DNA of 64,000 bases. It comes from Vibrio sinaloensis. GTDB taxonomy: Bacteria; Pseudomonadota; Gammaproteobacteria; Enterobacterales; Vibrionaceae. The position numbers and the translations under genes were made by a program. Numbering within the stretch: the first letter of the stretch is position 1; every line of letters starts with the position of its first letter. Below, in pieces: positions 44,962-54,243 of the stretch. The notes beneath the pieces are model-generated. The model worked only from the letters and a program-made list of their open reading frames with translations. It ran no database searches and was not told the DNA's origin. The stretch covers positions 682,001 to 746,000 of the forward strand of contig NZ_CP096200.1 of assembly GCF_023195835.1 (NCBI RefSeq), written 5' to 3'.

Positions 44962-46659
44962 CTAGCTCGAGCTTGGAAAATGGTGTGAAGCCGATAACGA
45001 ATACACAGCGGTGACACAGCGACCCTGGTTTGAATATTCCAATGAATCACATAATTCTGTAGCAAGAACAATGCCGCGACCATGAGTGAGCACCTTATCA
45101 GTGCGCGCTTGATTGGCTTGGTAGTCGAAGCCTTCACCATTGTGTTCGAGTGTCATCACCAAACGAGCTTGGTGCGGATCGAAATGAATATTAAGATCAA
45201 CCCATGCGGTATCGTCCAACTGTTTCAGCTTTTCTTCTCGCAGTTGATAGAACAGAAAGAAACCATCGGGTTCCTCTTTAATTGACGAGTCCAGTTTGAG
45301 TAAACCGTGCTCTATCGCATTGGCAAATAACTCGGACAACACCGAGCAGACCAAATCAAGGTGCACGCCGCCATTGAGTATTCCGGTCAAGAACTTGCGC
45401 ACTTCGGTCATCACTGTAATACCACGTAACGTCGCGCCGTTAAGATGCAGTTTTGCGTCGATGGGGATATTATTGAGCACAATTTCGTTGGGTGGTGGCT
45501 CTTGAATATTGGCATTGGAGATGGGAAACGTCATGGCCAAAATAGACAAATCATCCCCGACCGATTTGTCGGCGAACTGACGCACCGACTCATACAGCGT
45601 GGGAATGATGGCGCGATTTTGCTTAAACACCGACTCAAGCCGCTGTTGACCGTATTGCTCCCCTTGTTCGTTACAAGCTTCAATGACCCCGTCGGTATAA
45701 CAGATAATCTGCTGCTCTGGCTCCAAGCGAAAGTTGACAATATCCGCTTCGAACTCATGCGGCTTTAACACCCCAAGCGGCATGTGAGTGGAGACCAAAC
45801 GACTGACTATCTCACCTTTACGGTCGATCAAATAACCATCAGGCAATCCCCCGCCCCACCATGACACCTCAAAGCCATTGGCTCGAACTTCAAAAATGCT
45901 GGCGGCCAGCATCATCCCCATCGGTAGAAACCGAACTAAGACTTCATTGATTTCTCGGGCTATCTCACCTAAAGACAGACCTTTTGCCGCCATGGAAAAA
46001 AAGGCACGAGTAGCAGGAATCGCGGAAATCGCTGCGGGCAAACCATGTCCGGTAGCGTCGGCGATCATCACATACACACCGCCATGAGGGCGGTTTGCCA
46101 CTACGATTAAGTCGCCATTAAACACAGTAGAAGGGGTAGACAGGTAGTTAATGCCGTAAATGTTTTGCACTTGAGTGCTCATTTCCAGCATCAAGTTGGA
46201 AAAAATAGACTCGGCTATCGCATACTCGTAGCGCACCTGCTCGTGAAACTGACTCAGTTCATCACGCTGCTCCATCACCTGATTGTGCATACGGACAATG
46301 CGGTAGTGCGCCTGTACTTTGGCAATGATGATGCTGCGCTCTATCGGCTTGAGAATGAAATCATCACCATAGTTTAAACAGCGCTCAAACGACGCATGAT
46401 CGTCAAGCACCGTGAGGAAAATAATCGGTATATGAGTATCAGGGAACGCGTGGCGGATCTCTTGCGCAGTGGTGAATCCATCTTTAATCGGCATCATCAC
46501 ATCAAGCAAAATGATGTCTGGCAAGGCCTTCATCTCGCTCATGGCCTCGACGACCCCTTGTCCATTCTCAAACGTGGTCACCTGCTCGGCTAGGTGACTG
46601 AGCATAAAACGACATAGCTCTCTGTTCGTTGCATGGTCGTCTACGATCATTACATGCAT
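44962..46659 (-). CDS. Receiver-PP2C phosphatase-HATPase fusion (RsbU/RsbW-like)
   Basis: A 565-residue regulator with three modules. Residues 1-120 are a receiver domain (acidic pair Asp7-Asp8, phospho-acceptor Asp53). Residues about 165-380 are a SpoIIE/PP2C serine phosphatase (IADATGHGLPAA, GDDLSIL). Residues about 410-555 are an anti-sigma-factor-type HATPase (LSELFANAIEHG N-box, HGRGIVLATELCD G2 box). The expected Asp of the G1 box reads His (EHNGEGFD), so ATP binding may be weak. The protein should dephosphorylate and perhaps phosphorylate a STAS protein. It is the last gene of the operon, after a STAS gene. Confidence 0.9.
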   Translation of the reverse strand: MHVMIVDDHATNRELCRFMLSHLAEQVTTFENGQGVVEAMSEMKALPDIILLDVMMPIKDGFTTAQEIRHAFPDTHIPIIFLTVLDDHASFERCLNYGDDFILKPIERSIIIAKVQAHYRIVRMHNQVMEQRDELSQFHEQVRYEYAIAESIFSNLMLEMSTQVQNIYGINYLSTPSTVFNGDLIVVANRPHGGVYVMIADATGHGLPAAISAIPATRAFFSMAAKGLSLGEIAREINEVLVRFLPMGMMLAASIFEVRANGFEVSWWGGGLPDGYLIDRKGEIVSRLVSTHMPLGVLKPHEFEADIVNFRLEPEQQIICYTDGVIEACNEQGEQYGQQRLESVFKQNRAIIPTLYESVRQFADKSVGDDLSILAMTFPISNANIQEPPPNEIVLNNIPIDAKLHLNGATLRGITVMTEVRKFLTGILNGGVHLDLVCSVLSELFANAIEHGLLKLDSSIKEEPDGFFLFYQLREEKLKQLDDTAWVDLNIHFDPHQARLVMTLEHNGEGFDYQANQARTDKVLTHGRGIVLATELCDSLEYSNQGRCVTAVYSLSASHHFPSSS

Positions 46660-46676
46660 ACGATCTCCTTAGCCAT

Positions 46677-46976
46677 CTACTCGATGTCGAACTTTTTGTC
46701 GAACCGAGAGATAGTCAGTATCTTTCTCACTTGAGGTAGGGTGTTAGTGATGCGAATCGTCCCATCTTGCTGGCCTAGGTAGTTGTGCATGTTAAGCAGC
46801 ATCCCCAACCCGGCACTATCGATATAATCAACCTTGCGCAGATCAATGGTAAAACGAAACTCTTGGCGGTCACTGTAGGTGCGCCGAAACTCTTGGACTA
46901 AGTTGAAACCAAAGGCGCCCTCTATCAAGATTGTTATGTGCTTGGCCGCAGCATCAATTTGTGCTTCTACTGTCAT
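46677..46976 (-). CDS. STAS-domain anti-anti-sigma protein with phospho-acceptor serine
   Basis: A 99-residue single STAS domain (SpoIIAA/RsbV type). The phosphorylation motif is intact: DYIDSAGLGML, with Ser in the DSxG position. It should switch between phosphorylated and free forms under the kinase/phosphatase protein encoded directly downstream. I use ATG 46976 (MTVEAQ), preceded by GAGGAA; the open frame runs 16 codons further but lacks a better site. Confidence 0.9.
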   Translation of the reverse strand: MTVEAQIDAAAKHITILIEGAFGFNLVQEFRRTYSDRQEFRFTIDLRKVDYIDSAGLGMLLNMHNYLGQQDGTIRITNTLPQVRKILTISRFDKKFDIE

Positions 46977-47030
46977 TATTTTTTCCTCACCATCTGTCGT
47001 CGATATCGTCCCGCGATATCTCATTTTGGG

Positions 47031-48191
47031 TTAAAACAGTTCAACCTCACCCTCATCAATGCTGTGCTGTGAAGCGGCAGGCGCATCACGCCCAGAGATC
47101 TGTTGCTGAAGCGCCATCACTTGCTCGGTAAACTCATCCATCGTCAAGCTACCCTTCGCCCAGTGCTGGCAGAGATCCGACAGCCTCTGCAGATAAGTGA
47201 CGGTGTGCTTCGCATAATCACCTTGCTGGGTAATGATGTCGGCGAACTGCAACGCGCGGATACCATTGTCGACCTGAACACGCAGCTGCTCGCCACTGGA
47301 ACTGATTTTATGAACCTCTTGCTCCACAGAATGATTGACTTGCTGCACACCACGCAGCATGTCGTCGACTTTTTCCTTAGACTCAATCGCCTCTGTCATA
47401 TCGATTGATGCCATTTCTCCGACGGTTTTGTTCGCTTCTTGCACCGTTTTTTGCGCCACATTAATCTCTGCCTCTATCAAACCATTTAACTCTTCTGCTT
47501 TGACAGAAAGATTACGCACCTCTTGAGCGACCACCGCAAAACCACGCCCTGCCTCACCCGCGCGCGCCGCTTCTATCGCTGCGTTCAACGCCAATAAGTT
47601 GGTTTGTTCCGATAAGCCTCGAACTTGGTCGAGTAGTTTGAATACCGCATCCAACTTATCCGACATATCGTGAATGCTGTGCACTGCGGAAATGCTCTTT
47701 TCCGACACGTTAACTAGTGTGTCGACAAACTGACGAATGATGGCTTCGGTTTTCGGCAGCACCTGACTGATGTCGCTATCGCTGTCTCGGTTACCGAGTA
47801 GATTCTCGACCAATTGAGAGGTGATTTGGTTCTGCTCTTCTGCCAACTGCTGCAAGCCAAAATAGCTTTCGTTAAGCGTTTCTACCGACTCATCGACGAT
47901 ACTGCGTTGGTGATCGAGTGGCTCGGTTAACTGGTGCGAAATCAGATCAAGGGTCGGACTTAAATCAACCGACGAGCGCTCAGGTTCGCTCTCGCGCAGA
48001 GCAGGGCTTGGTTGTGTTGAAGTGCGGGGCTCGGTTTTGCCAATAGCAAACCAAGGGATAGCGGCCACCAACACCATGATCACGACATGGGCCATCGAGG
48101 AGGACATGCTCAGTGCTGCCAGCAGCAAAATCACTTGTAAACTTATTGCCGCTAGGTAGCGTGTTTTGATGTTTCGCTTGTCTGTTTGCAT
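47031..48191 (-). CDS. Short membrane chemoreceptor without periplasmic domain (DosM-like)
   Basis: A 386-residue chemoreceptor. Two closely spaced N-terminal helices (residues about 12-30 and 33-50) leave almost no periplasmic loop. The signalling hairpin [23 protein letters not shown] is intact. In V. cholerae the second receptor of this cluster, DosM, has the same plan and joins the Aer2 array; orthology is inferred. The C-terminus is GEVELF, nearly the same as that of CheD (NDVELF). AAGGA lies six bases before the ATG. Confidence 0.88.
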   Translation of the reverse strand: MQTDKRNIKTRYLAAISLQVILLLAALSMSSSMAHVVIMVLVAAIPWFAIGKTEPRTSTQPSPALRESEPERSSVDLSPTLDLISHQLTEPLDHQRSIVDESVETLNESYFGLQQLAEEQNQITSQLVENLLGNRDSDSDISQVLPKTEAIIRQFVDTLVNVSEKSISAVHSIHDMSDKLDAVFKLLDQVRGLSEQTNLLALNAAIEAARAGEAGRGFAVVAQEVRNLSVKAEELNGLIEAEINVAQKTVQEANKTVGEMASIDMTEAIESKEKVDDMLRGVQQVNHSVEQEVHKISSSGEQLRVQVDNGIRALQFADIITQQGDYAKHTVTYLQRLSDLCQHWAKGSLTMDEFTEQVMALQQQISGRDAPAASQHSIDEGEVELF

Positions 48192-48219
48192 GTTTGCTTC
48201 CTTGCTGTTGTCGTACTGA

Positions 48220-49257
48220 CTAGCTGTCAGGCGAGAGGTAATGAATCACTTGGTGGGCGACCTGGTTAATGTCGACCACTGACAGCGCAGCGCCGAGTTC
48301 CACGGCTACTCTTGGCATGCCCCACACCACAGAAGACGCTTGATCTTGCGCTATGGTTTTCGCGCCTCGCTGCTTCATGCGCAATAAGCCTCGCGCACCA
48401 TCTTGCCCCATTCCGGTTAAAATAACGCCAATCGCTTTATCAGCCACGGTTTCGGCGACGGTATCAAACATGACATCCACTGAAGGTTTGTGCCGATTGA
48501 CCGCGGGTCTGTCGTCAAGGTGGCAATAAAGGTGTGACCCACGACGCGATACGGTTAAGTGTTTATCTCCGGGGGCGAGATAGGCACAGCCTTGAGTTAA
48601 AGGTGCTTGATTGGCCGTCAGCTCTTTGACTTCAATTTCGCTGTTCTGGTTGAGACGTTCGGCAAATGAGGCTGAGAACTTGGCGCTGATATGTTGAGTG
48701 ATAACGATAGGTGGCAGCCCCGCGGGTAAAGCAGAGAGAACATTTCTTACCGCTTCCGTACCGCCTGTTGAGGCGCCAATCGCAATCAGTTCAATCGCAT
48801 TATGATGTTTAGGTACAGCCAATTTTTGTTGTTTGGGTGGCTGTGCGGAGGTGACATTCGCTCCAGCAGCAATCTTTATCTTGTCATTGACCAAGGATTT
48901 GTAGTTGAGCATCTCGGCAGTGTTGTCCACTGCCGGTTTGGGGAAATAGTCCACCGCACCAAGCTCGAGTGCCGCCAGAGTCGCGTCGGCTCCATGCTGG
49001 GTTAAGGTCGAAATCATCACCACCGGCATGGGGCGTAAACGCATTAAATTCTTCAAAAACTGAACGCCATTCATTTTTGGCATTTCTATATCGAGCGTCA
49101 GCACATCTGGGTTGTGTTGTTTGATCAGCTCTCTCGCCTCAAACGGGTCTTCAGCGGTCGCGACCACTTCAAGTTCAGGATCGGCATCGATAAGCTGTGA
49201 CAGCAACGCTCGAAACACCGGCGAGTCATCAACGATCAATACTTTTATCTTTTTCAT
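48220..49257 (-). CDS. cheB: CheB protein-glutamate methylesterase
   Basis: A 345-residue CheB with an N-terminal receiver domain (Asp10-Asp11, phospho-acceptor Asp56) and a C-terminal methylesterase domain with the catalytic GASTGGT, TQHIS and [10 protein letters not shown] blocks. It removes methyl groups from receptor glutamates and deamidates receptors. The ATG at 49257 overlaps the last base of the cheD stop codon (TGATG); a TTG just before is not needed. Confidence 0.95.
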   Translation of the reverse strand: MKKIKVLIVDDSPVFRALLSQLIDADPELEVVATAEDPFEARELIKQHNPDVLTLDIEMPKMNGVQFLKNLMRLRPMPVVMISTLTQHGADATLAALELGAVDYFPKPAVDNTAEMLNYKSLVNDKIKIAAGANVTSAQPPKQQKLAVPKHHNAIELIAIGASTGGTEAVRNVLSALPAGLPPIVITQHISAKFSASFAERLNQNSEIEVKELTANQAPLTQGCAYLAPGDKHLTVSRRGSHLYCHLDDRPAVNRHKPSVDVMFDTVAETVADKAIGVILTGMGQDGARGLLRMKQRGAKTIAQDQASSVVWGMPRVAVELGAALSVVDINQVAHQVIHYLSPDS

Positions 49258-49904
49258 CAAAACAGCTCCACATCGTTGTTATCTGTTGCGTGGCTCTCTC
49301 TATCCAACTGACTGGCGTATTTCTCTTCTTGATGTTGGAGGTGATGAACTTCAGTGAACGGAATACGCTTAAGCCAGGCCTTTCCTGTGTATGGGTCAAA
49401 TAAGATTTTGCGCGGCTTCAATCCTCCTAAATCTTGAGAGACGACCTCCATGCCCTCCTGCTCAACGTAATTGAGAATAAACGCCACGTTTTTTTCGCCA
49501 ATCATCGAGTTACGCCCAAGCATTTGCGCGCCACCAAACAGCTTCAAGCGCAGCGAGGTGCGTCGCGCGCCGCGTTTTAGCAGCGCATTGAGCAGGATTT
49601 CCATCGCGTAACTGCCGTAGCGCGAAGCAGTCGATGCCACTTCATCCGGGCACCATGTTTTAAGCTGCGATTTGCTATCAAACGGCAACAGAAAATGATT
49701 CATTCCACCGATATGTAAATCGCTGTCCCACATACAAGCCGACACGCAGGAGCCCAGTCCGGTCGCAATCAACTCGTCCTCGGCCTCAGTGCAGTAAACG
49801 CCACCAGGCAACACTTTAACGATGTGCTTATCTCTAAGCGGATGATAGAACCGATTAAAGTGGCTGTTTTGATATTGAGGTGGCATTAGTTTTGGACCCA
49901 GCAC
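49257..49904 (-). CDS. cheD: CheD chemoreceptor deamidase
   Basis: A 215-residue CheD with [13 protein letters not shown] (catalytic Cys) and GGMNHFLLP (catalytic His). It deamidates receptor glutamines. The frame opens with GTG at 49904, whose ribosome binding site overlaps the cheR stop codon; ATG 49886 is an alternative. The C-terminus, NDVELF, resembles that of the short receptor two genes downstream. Confidence 0.93.
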   Translation of the reverse strand: MLGPKLMPPQYQNSHFNRFYHPLRDKHIVKVLPGGVYCTEAEDELIATGLGSCVSACMWDSDLHIGGMNHFLLPFDSKSQLKTWCPDEVASTASRYGSYAMEILLNALLKRGARRTSLRLKLFGGAQMLGRNSMIGEKNVAFILNYVEQEGMEVVSQDLGGLKPRKILFDPYTGKAWLKRIPFTEVHHLQHQEEKYASQLDRESHATDNNDVELF

Positions 49905-49913
49905 TGTCTTATC

Positions 49914-50765
49914 CTATTTCTTCACGTAAATGGTGTGTCCCAAGTGATGGAACAGATTGATGCCAGCAGGCACACTCTCTGAGTGACCGAGAAACAGCAC
50001 GCCATTGGGCTTAAGGTGTTGATAAAAACGTTCAATCAATTGGCGCTGTGTTTTTTTATCAAAGTAAATCATAACGTTACGACATGAAATTACGTCAAAC
50101 TCCTGCTCGAACTCCCAGTTTTTCAACAGATTGAGCTGACGAAACTCGACCAACTGCTGCAGCCCCGCTTTGCATTTAATCTTGCCTTGTTGAGCCCCTG
50201 TGCCTTTCACAAAGCAGGGTTTGAGATACTTAACCGGGATCGAATCAACCGCTGATTGATCGTAAATACCCGCCTTTGCGTGACTCAGCACATTGGTATC
50301 AAGGTCAGAGGCGATAATCTTCACGTCAGAGACGCTGTCGAGTAACTTGGACCAATATAAAGAGGCGATAAAGCTGTAAGGCTCTTCCCCTGTTGAGCAC
50401 CCTGCTGACCAAATGCGTATCCGTTCGACGCCTTGCTGCTGCCACTCGTTAACTAAGACCTTCTCTATGAAATCAAAATGGTGGTACTCACGGAAAAACT
50501 GCGTTTTATTGGTGGTTAAACAGTTGATAAAATTGGCGTGCTCTTGTGAGTCTTGCTCAATCAACACACGGTAATCGGCAAAGCGACGCAGGCCCAGCCG
50601 CCTTAACTGACGGCTGATCCGGCCATAGACCAAGGTTCTTTTACGATCAGAAAAGTAGATACCCACGTTCTTATGCATAAACCATTGGATATATTTAAAA
50701 TCCTTATCCGTTAGTTCAAATTCGTCGGCCACTCGGTTTTCCGATTGCGCTAGAACTCTTCCCAT
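49914..50765 (-). CDS. cheR: CheR chemoreceptor methyltransferase
   Basis: A 283-residue SAM-dependent methyltransferase with the N-terminal helical CheR domain and the C-terminal methyltransferase ([15 protein letters not shown] is the SAM motif [16 protein letters not shown] is typical). It methylates receptor glutamates. Its start codon lies inside the codons for the C-terminal WEEF tail of the upstream receptor (16-base overlap), so the two are tightly coupled. The GGAG site is within the receptor gene. Confidence 0.95.
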   Translation of the reverse strand: MGRVLAQSENRVADEFELTDKDFKYIQWFMHKNVGIYFSDRKRTLVYGRISRQLRRLGLRRFADYRVLIEQDSQEHANFINCLTTNKTQFFREYHHFDFIEKVLVNEWQQQGVERIRIWSAGCSTGEEPYSFIASLYWSKLLDSVSDVKIIASDLDTNVLSHAKAGIYDQSAVDSIPVKYLKPCFVKGTGAQQGKIKCKAGLQQLVEFRQLNLLKNWEFEQEFDVISCRNVMIYFDKKTQRQLIERFYQHLKPNGVLFLGHSESVPAGINLFHHLGHTIYVKK

Positions 50766-53143
50766 TCGTCTCCATCCTCTTCAAGCTTAAAGCCAGAGTT
50801 GGCCACTTTTGAGGTGCGGATCTCCCTAACATTGGTGTCACGTGAGGTGCTCGGTTTGGCTTCAAACGTCGCGACATTGGCATCGGTGACAAAGAAGTTC
50901 ATTAAGTGCAGTAACTGTTTCCCTTCATCTTTGAGTGATTGACTGGCCGCCGAAGTTTGCTCAACCAAGGAAGCATTTTGTTGGGTCATTTCATCCATGG
51001 TGGCGACCGCGCGGTTTATCTCGTCGATACCGGTCGACTGCTCTTGGCTCGACGAGGCGATTTGCGCGATGAGCTCAGTCACTTTCTCTACCGCTTCAAC
51101 GATCTCATTTAAGGTGGCACCCGATTCATCGACTAAGCGCGAACCTTCGTCCACTTTCTCGACGCTATCTTTGATAAGCCCCTTTATCTCCTTAGCGGCC
51201 GCGGCACTACGCTGCGCCAAATTACGCACTTCACCCGCTACGACTGCAAACCCGCGCCCCTGTTCTCCGGCTCTGGCTGCCTCAACCGCCGCATTGAGCG
51301 CCAGTAAGTTGGTTTGGAATGCGATCTCGTCGATGACGCCGATAATATCGGCAATTTTTTTACTTGCGGCGTTAATCTCTGCCATTGCTGAAACGGCCTG
51401 ACCGACCACCTCTCCGCCTTTGCTGGCTTTTTTCGCCGCATCGTCAGACAGCTCATTGGCACCTCGGGCATTATCGGCATTCTGGCGTACCGTAGCGGTC
51501 ATCTGCTCCATACTCGCCGCTGTTTCTTCAAGGTTGGAGGCTTGTGCTTCAACACGTTGGCTTAAGTCGTTATTACCTTCGGCAATTTCCGTCGAGGCCG
51601 TTGCCACACGAGCAGATGATTGGGTGATTTTTTCTACCATGTTGCGCAGATTGACAATGGAGGTATTGACCGCATTCGATAAGCGCGCAAATTCTCCGGT
51701 GTTGTCATCGGGCATGGTGACATTGAGATTGCCATCCGCCACTTGACTCATCACATCAATACATTGTCCAAGTGGCGCGACCATGGTATCGAGTAGGTTG
51801 TTGATGCCATCTCCCAGCTCGCGCATAAAGCCGTTATAGACGCTGGTATCAATGCGCTCACTCAGCTCACCTGCGATGGCTTTTTGAATCAAAGATTCAA
51901 CCTGGCGCTGGCCATCTTGCTGCTCGGTAATATCCACCCATTGCAGCGCCGGACCAATGTAGTTGCCTTGTCCATCGCGCATCGCAATACAGGTCAGGTG
52001 AAATTCCAACCCGCCCACCGCAATGTTGGATGAGAACGGTAAGCGGTCAGGGTTGGCAATGATGTTACGTTGATGGCTCGGGTTCTTATGGAACACATCG
52101 ATGTTTTTGCCCACCAAATTACTTGCATCGAAACCGGGTAACACTTTTTGTAAGTCACTCTCGCGGCTGCGCAGCAGGCTTTCAAGTGAGGGATTGAGAT
52201 AGGTAATGATGCCGTCTTTGTCTGCCATCATTAAGTTGGTTGTCATCCCCTCGACTGCTGACGCTAGGCGACCAATCTCTTGTTCTTTGGCTCGCTCTTC
52301 GGTGACATCGCGCCACTCGAGGGTGTTGCCAATATAATTGCCTTGACCATCATGTATAGCCGCAACGTTCAGTTCGATTTTTAAGCTCTGAATTTGAATA
52401 TCAGTGCTGTAAGGCAGATTGCTAGGGTCAGCTAAGAGTGCTCGCTGGTGAGCGGGGTTGCGATGAAACTCATCAATACAACGTCCCATCAGCCACTCTT
52501 CACTGGCGGTAAACCCACTCCAGACACTTCGCAGCGTCGCTTCATGTTTCGCGAATAACTGTAAGGTTTCTTGGTTGATGTAAGTGATCAGGAAGTCTCG
52601 GTCGATCATCACCATGGCGGTTTGCGCTTGATCAATCGCTGCTTGCAGCCGGCTCAGCTCATGGCTCTGTTTCAAGCTCTCAGTTACGTCAGACCATTCC
52701 AGTGTATTGCCTACATAGTTACCGAGATCGTCAATAATGGCACCGACGTTAAGCTCGATCTTGACGTCTTTGACACTGATGGTTGTGGTGTAGGGTAAGT
52801 TGGCAGGATTAGACAAAATCTGACGCTGATGACTTGGATTTGCATGAAAAGCGTCAATGCAATAACCCAACAGGAACTCTTCTGTCGCTTTGAAATTGGG
52901 CCACACGGACTGAAATAGTGCCTCGTGCTGCTGTAACAGTTCAAGCGACTTGGCGTTGAGGTAAGTGATGTTGAAGTCACGGTCAATCATCATCAGTGCC
53001 GTCTGCGCCGCGTTCAGTGCTGACAGGAGTTGATTTTTGCTTATCCCTTGCTCAGGTTCGATATCAAACTCCTGCGCCAACGTGTCTTGCGTTGGGGCGA
53101 CAAATTGAGTTTCTGACTCGGTTCTTCTATTCCAAAATGCCAT
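50750..53143 (-). CDS. Soluble Aer2-like chemoreceptor with three PAS domains
   Basis: A 797-residue cytoplasmic receptor without membrane helices. Three PAS domains repeat at about residues 42-160, 165-285 and 290-405. Each carries F-H-x-N-P-x-H-Q-R and ends in (E/Q)W-x-D-(V/I)-T-E, the histidine and Trp positions used by Aer2 to bind heme and oxygen. HAMP-like segments follow (about 410-500), then the MCP hairpin [23 protein letters not shown]. The tail EWEEF is a CheR/CheB-binding pentapeptide. V. cholerae Aer2 has two PAS-heme domains; this one has three. Heme binding is inferred. Confidence 0.9.
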   Translation of the reverse strand: MAFWNRRTESETQFVAPTQDTLAQEFDIEPEQGISKNQLLSALNAAQTALMMIDRDFNITYLNAKSLELLQQHEALFQSVWPNFKATEEFLLGYCIDAFHANPSHQRQILSNPANLPYTTTISVKDVKIELNVGAIIDDLGNYVGNTLEWSDVTESLKQSHELSRLQAAIDQAQTAMVMIDRDFLITYINQETLQLFAKHEATLRSVWSGFTASEEWLMGRCIDEFHRNPAHQRALLADPSNLPYSTDIQIQSLKIELNVAAIHDGQGNYIGNTLEWRDVTEERAKEQEIGRLASAVEGMTTNLMMADKDGIITYLNPSLESLLRSRESDLQKVLPGFDASNLVGKNIDVFHKNPSHQRNIIANPDRLPFSSNIAVGGLEFHLTCIAMRDGQGNYIGPALQWVDITEQQDGQRQVESLIQKAIAGELSERIDTSVYNGFMRELGDGINNLLDTMVAPLGQCIDVMSQVADGNLNVTMPDDNTGEFARLSNAVNTSIVNLRNMVEKITQSSARVATASTEIAEGNNDLSQRVEAQASNLEETAASMEQMTATVRQNADNARGANELSDDAAKKASKGGEVVGQAVSAMAEINAASKKIADIIGVIDEIAFQTNLLALNAAVEAARAGEQGRGFAVVAGEVRNLAQRSAAAAKEIKGLIKDSVEKVDEGSRLVDESGATLNEIVEAVEKVTELIAQIASSSQEQSTGIDEINRAVATMDEMTQQNASLVEQTSAASQSLKDEGKQLLHLMNFFVTDANVATFEAKPSTSRDTNVREIRTSKVANSGFKLEEDGDEWEEF

Positions 53144-53212
53144 GAGTTACCTCTCACTGGTTGCTTCTTCTGACCGTCGTACCAAAACGAATAAACCACA
53201 TTCAGATTGGCA

Positions 53213-53677
53213 TTAAGCCCAACTCTCTTGTACCTGGTCGGGTTGCGCGAGCTCTGCTGCATCGAACAAAGCTTGCATATTGATGACTATTAGATGCCCA
53301 TTCGCCACCGAGGCGATACCATGGACATAGCTGTGATCAACATCTGAGGACACGTGCGGTGAAGGCTTGATTTGATCATCACGCAATGAGTAGACCTCTG
53401 ACACGCCATCGACAATGATGCCCAGCGGATGACGTTGATCGTCATTAAGCACAATCACCACAGTGGTGGCGTTAATCTCAGCAGGGGATAAACCAAACCG
53501 CAGGCGTAAATCCACGATTGGGATGTACTCTCCTCGGATCTCAAGTACCCCTTGCATATAGGTGGGCGAATTTGGCACCTGTCTTACTGGCGTCCAGCCT
53601 CGCACCTCTCGGACATCAAGAATGGGTACCGCGTACTCATCACCTTCTAGCACAAAGCTCAGGAATTCTTGTGTCAT
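53213..53677 (-). CDS. cheW: CheW coupling protein 1
   Basis: A 154-residue CheW that links receptors to CheA. Typical blocks: GDEYAVPILDVREVRGW, MQGVLEIRGEYIPIVDLRLRFG. The ATG at 53677 has GAGG eight bases upstream, formed by the last codons of the second cheW gene; a GTG two codons earlier is too close. The preceding stop lies two bases upstream. Confidence 0.94.
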   Translation of the reverse strand: MTQEFLSFVLEGDEYAVPILDVREVRGWTPVRQVPNSPTYMQGVLEIRGEYIPIVDLRLRFGLSPAEINATTVVIVLNDDQRHPLGIIVDGVSEVYSLRDDQIKPSPHVSSDVDHSYVHGIASVANGHLIVINMQALFDAAELAQPDQVQESWA

Positions 53678-53679
53678 GC

Positions 53680-54234
53680 TCACTTCCTCAAGATTCTGTC
53701 GATATTGAGTAGCTCTTGGGTGTCAAGTAGCGCCATGACGCGCTCACCAACATTGATCAGCCCCTGCAAATAAGGGGTGACTAGAGAGTCGCCCACCGAC
53801 GGAGATAACTCACTCTCGCCGCGACTGATAACATCACTCACCGCGTCGACCACTAAGCCCATCAGCCTATCGCCGCTGCTTACTTGAGACCGCAACACAA
53901 TCACAACGGTTGTGGGGCGATAGTCACACTCTCCAACTGAAAATCTGGCTCGAAGATCCACGACTGGCACTATCATGCCGCGCAGGTTGATCACCCCAAG
54001 TACAAATTTGGGTGCCCTTGGGATAGGCGTAGGTCGTTCCCAAACGCGTATCTCTTCGACGTCTTTGATGTCTACGCCATAGAGTTCATCGGCGAGTTCG
54101 AAACTCAAATAGTCGGCGTTTTCGCTCACTTCATTGCTGACTTCGGTCACCGGATCCAATCCGTCGATCAGTGGCATCTTGGTTAGCGCATCCTGTGAGT
54201 TCGTCTGAGCTGAGCCTAGAGTGATGTTGTCCAT
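53680..54234 (-). CDS. cheW: CheW coupling protein 2
   Basis: A 184-residue CheW paralogue with about 30 extra N-terminal residues. Core blocks: ADELYGVDIKDVEEIRVWE and VLGVINLRGMIVPVVDLRARF. It lies directly after cheA and before the first cheW. Two CheW proteins in one operon are usual for this cluster in Vibrio. AGGAG lies seven bases before the ATG. Confidence 0.94.
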   Translation of the reverse strand: MDNITLGSAQTNSQDALTKMPLIDGLDPVTEVSNEVSENADYLSFELADELYGVDIKDVEEIRVWERPTPIPRAPKFVLGVINLRGMIVPVVDLRARFSVGECDYRPTTVVIVLRSQVSSGDRLMGLVVDAVSDVISRGESELSPSVGDSLVTPYLQGLINVGERVMALLDTQELLNIDRILRK

Positions 54235-54243
54235 AGCCTGCTC

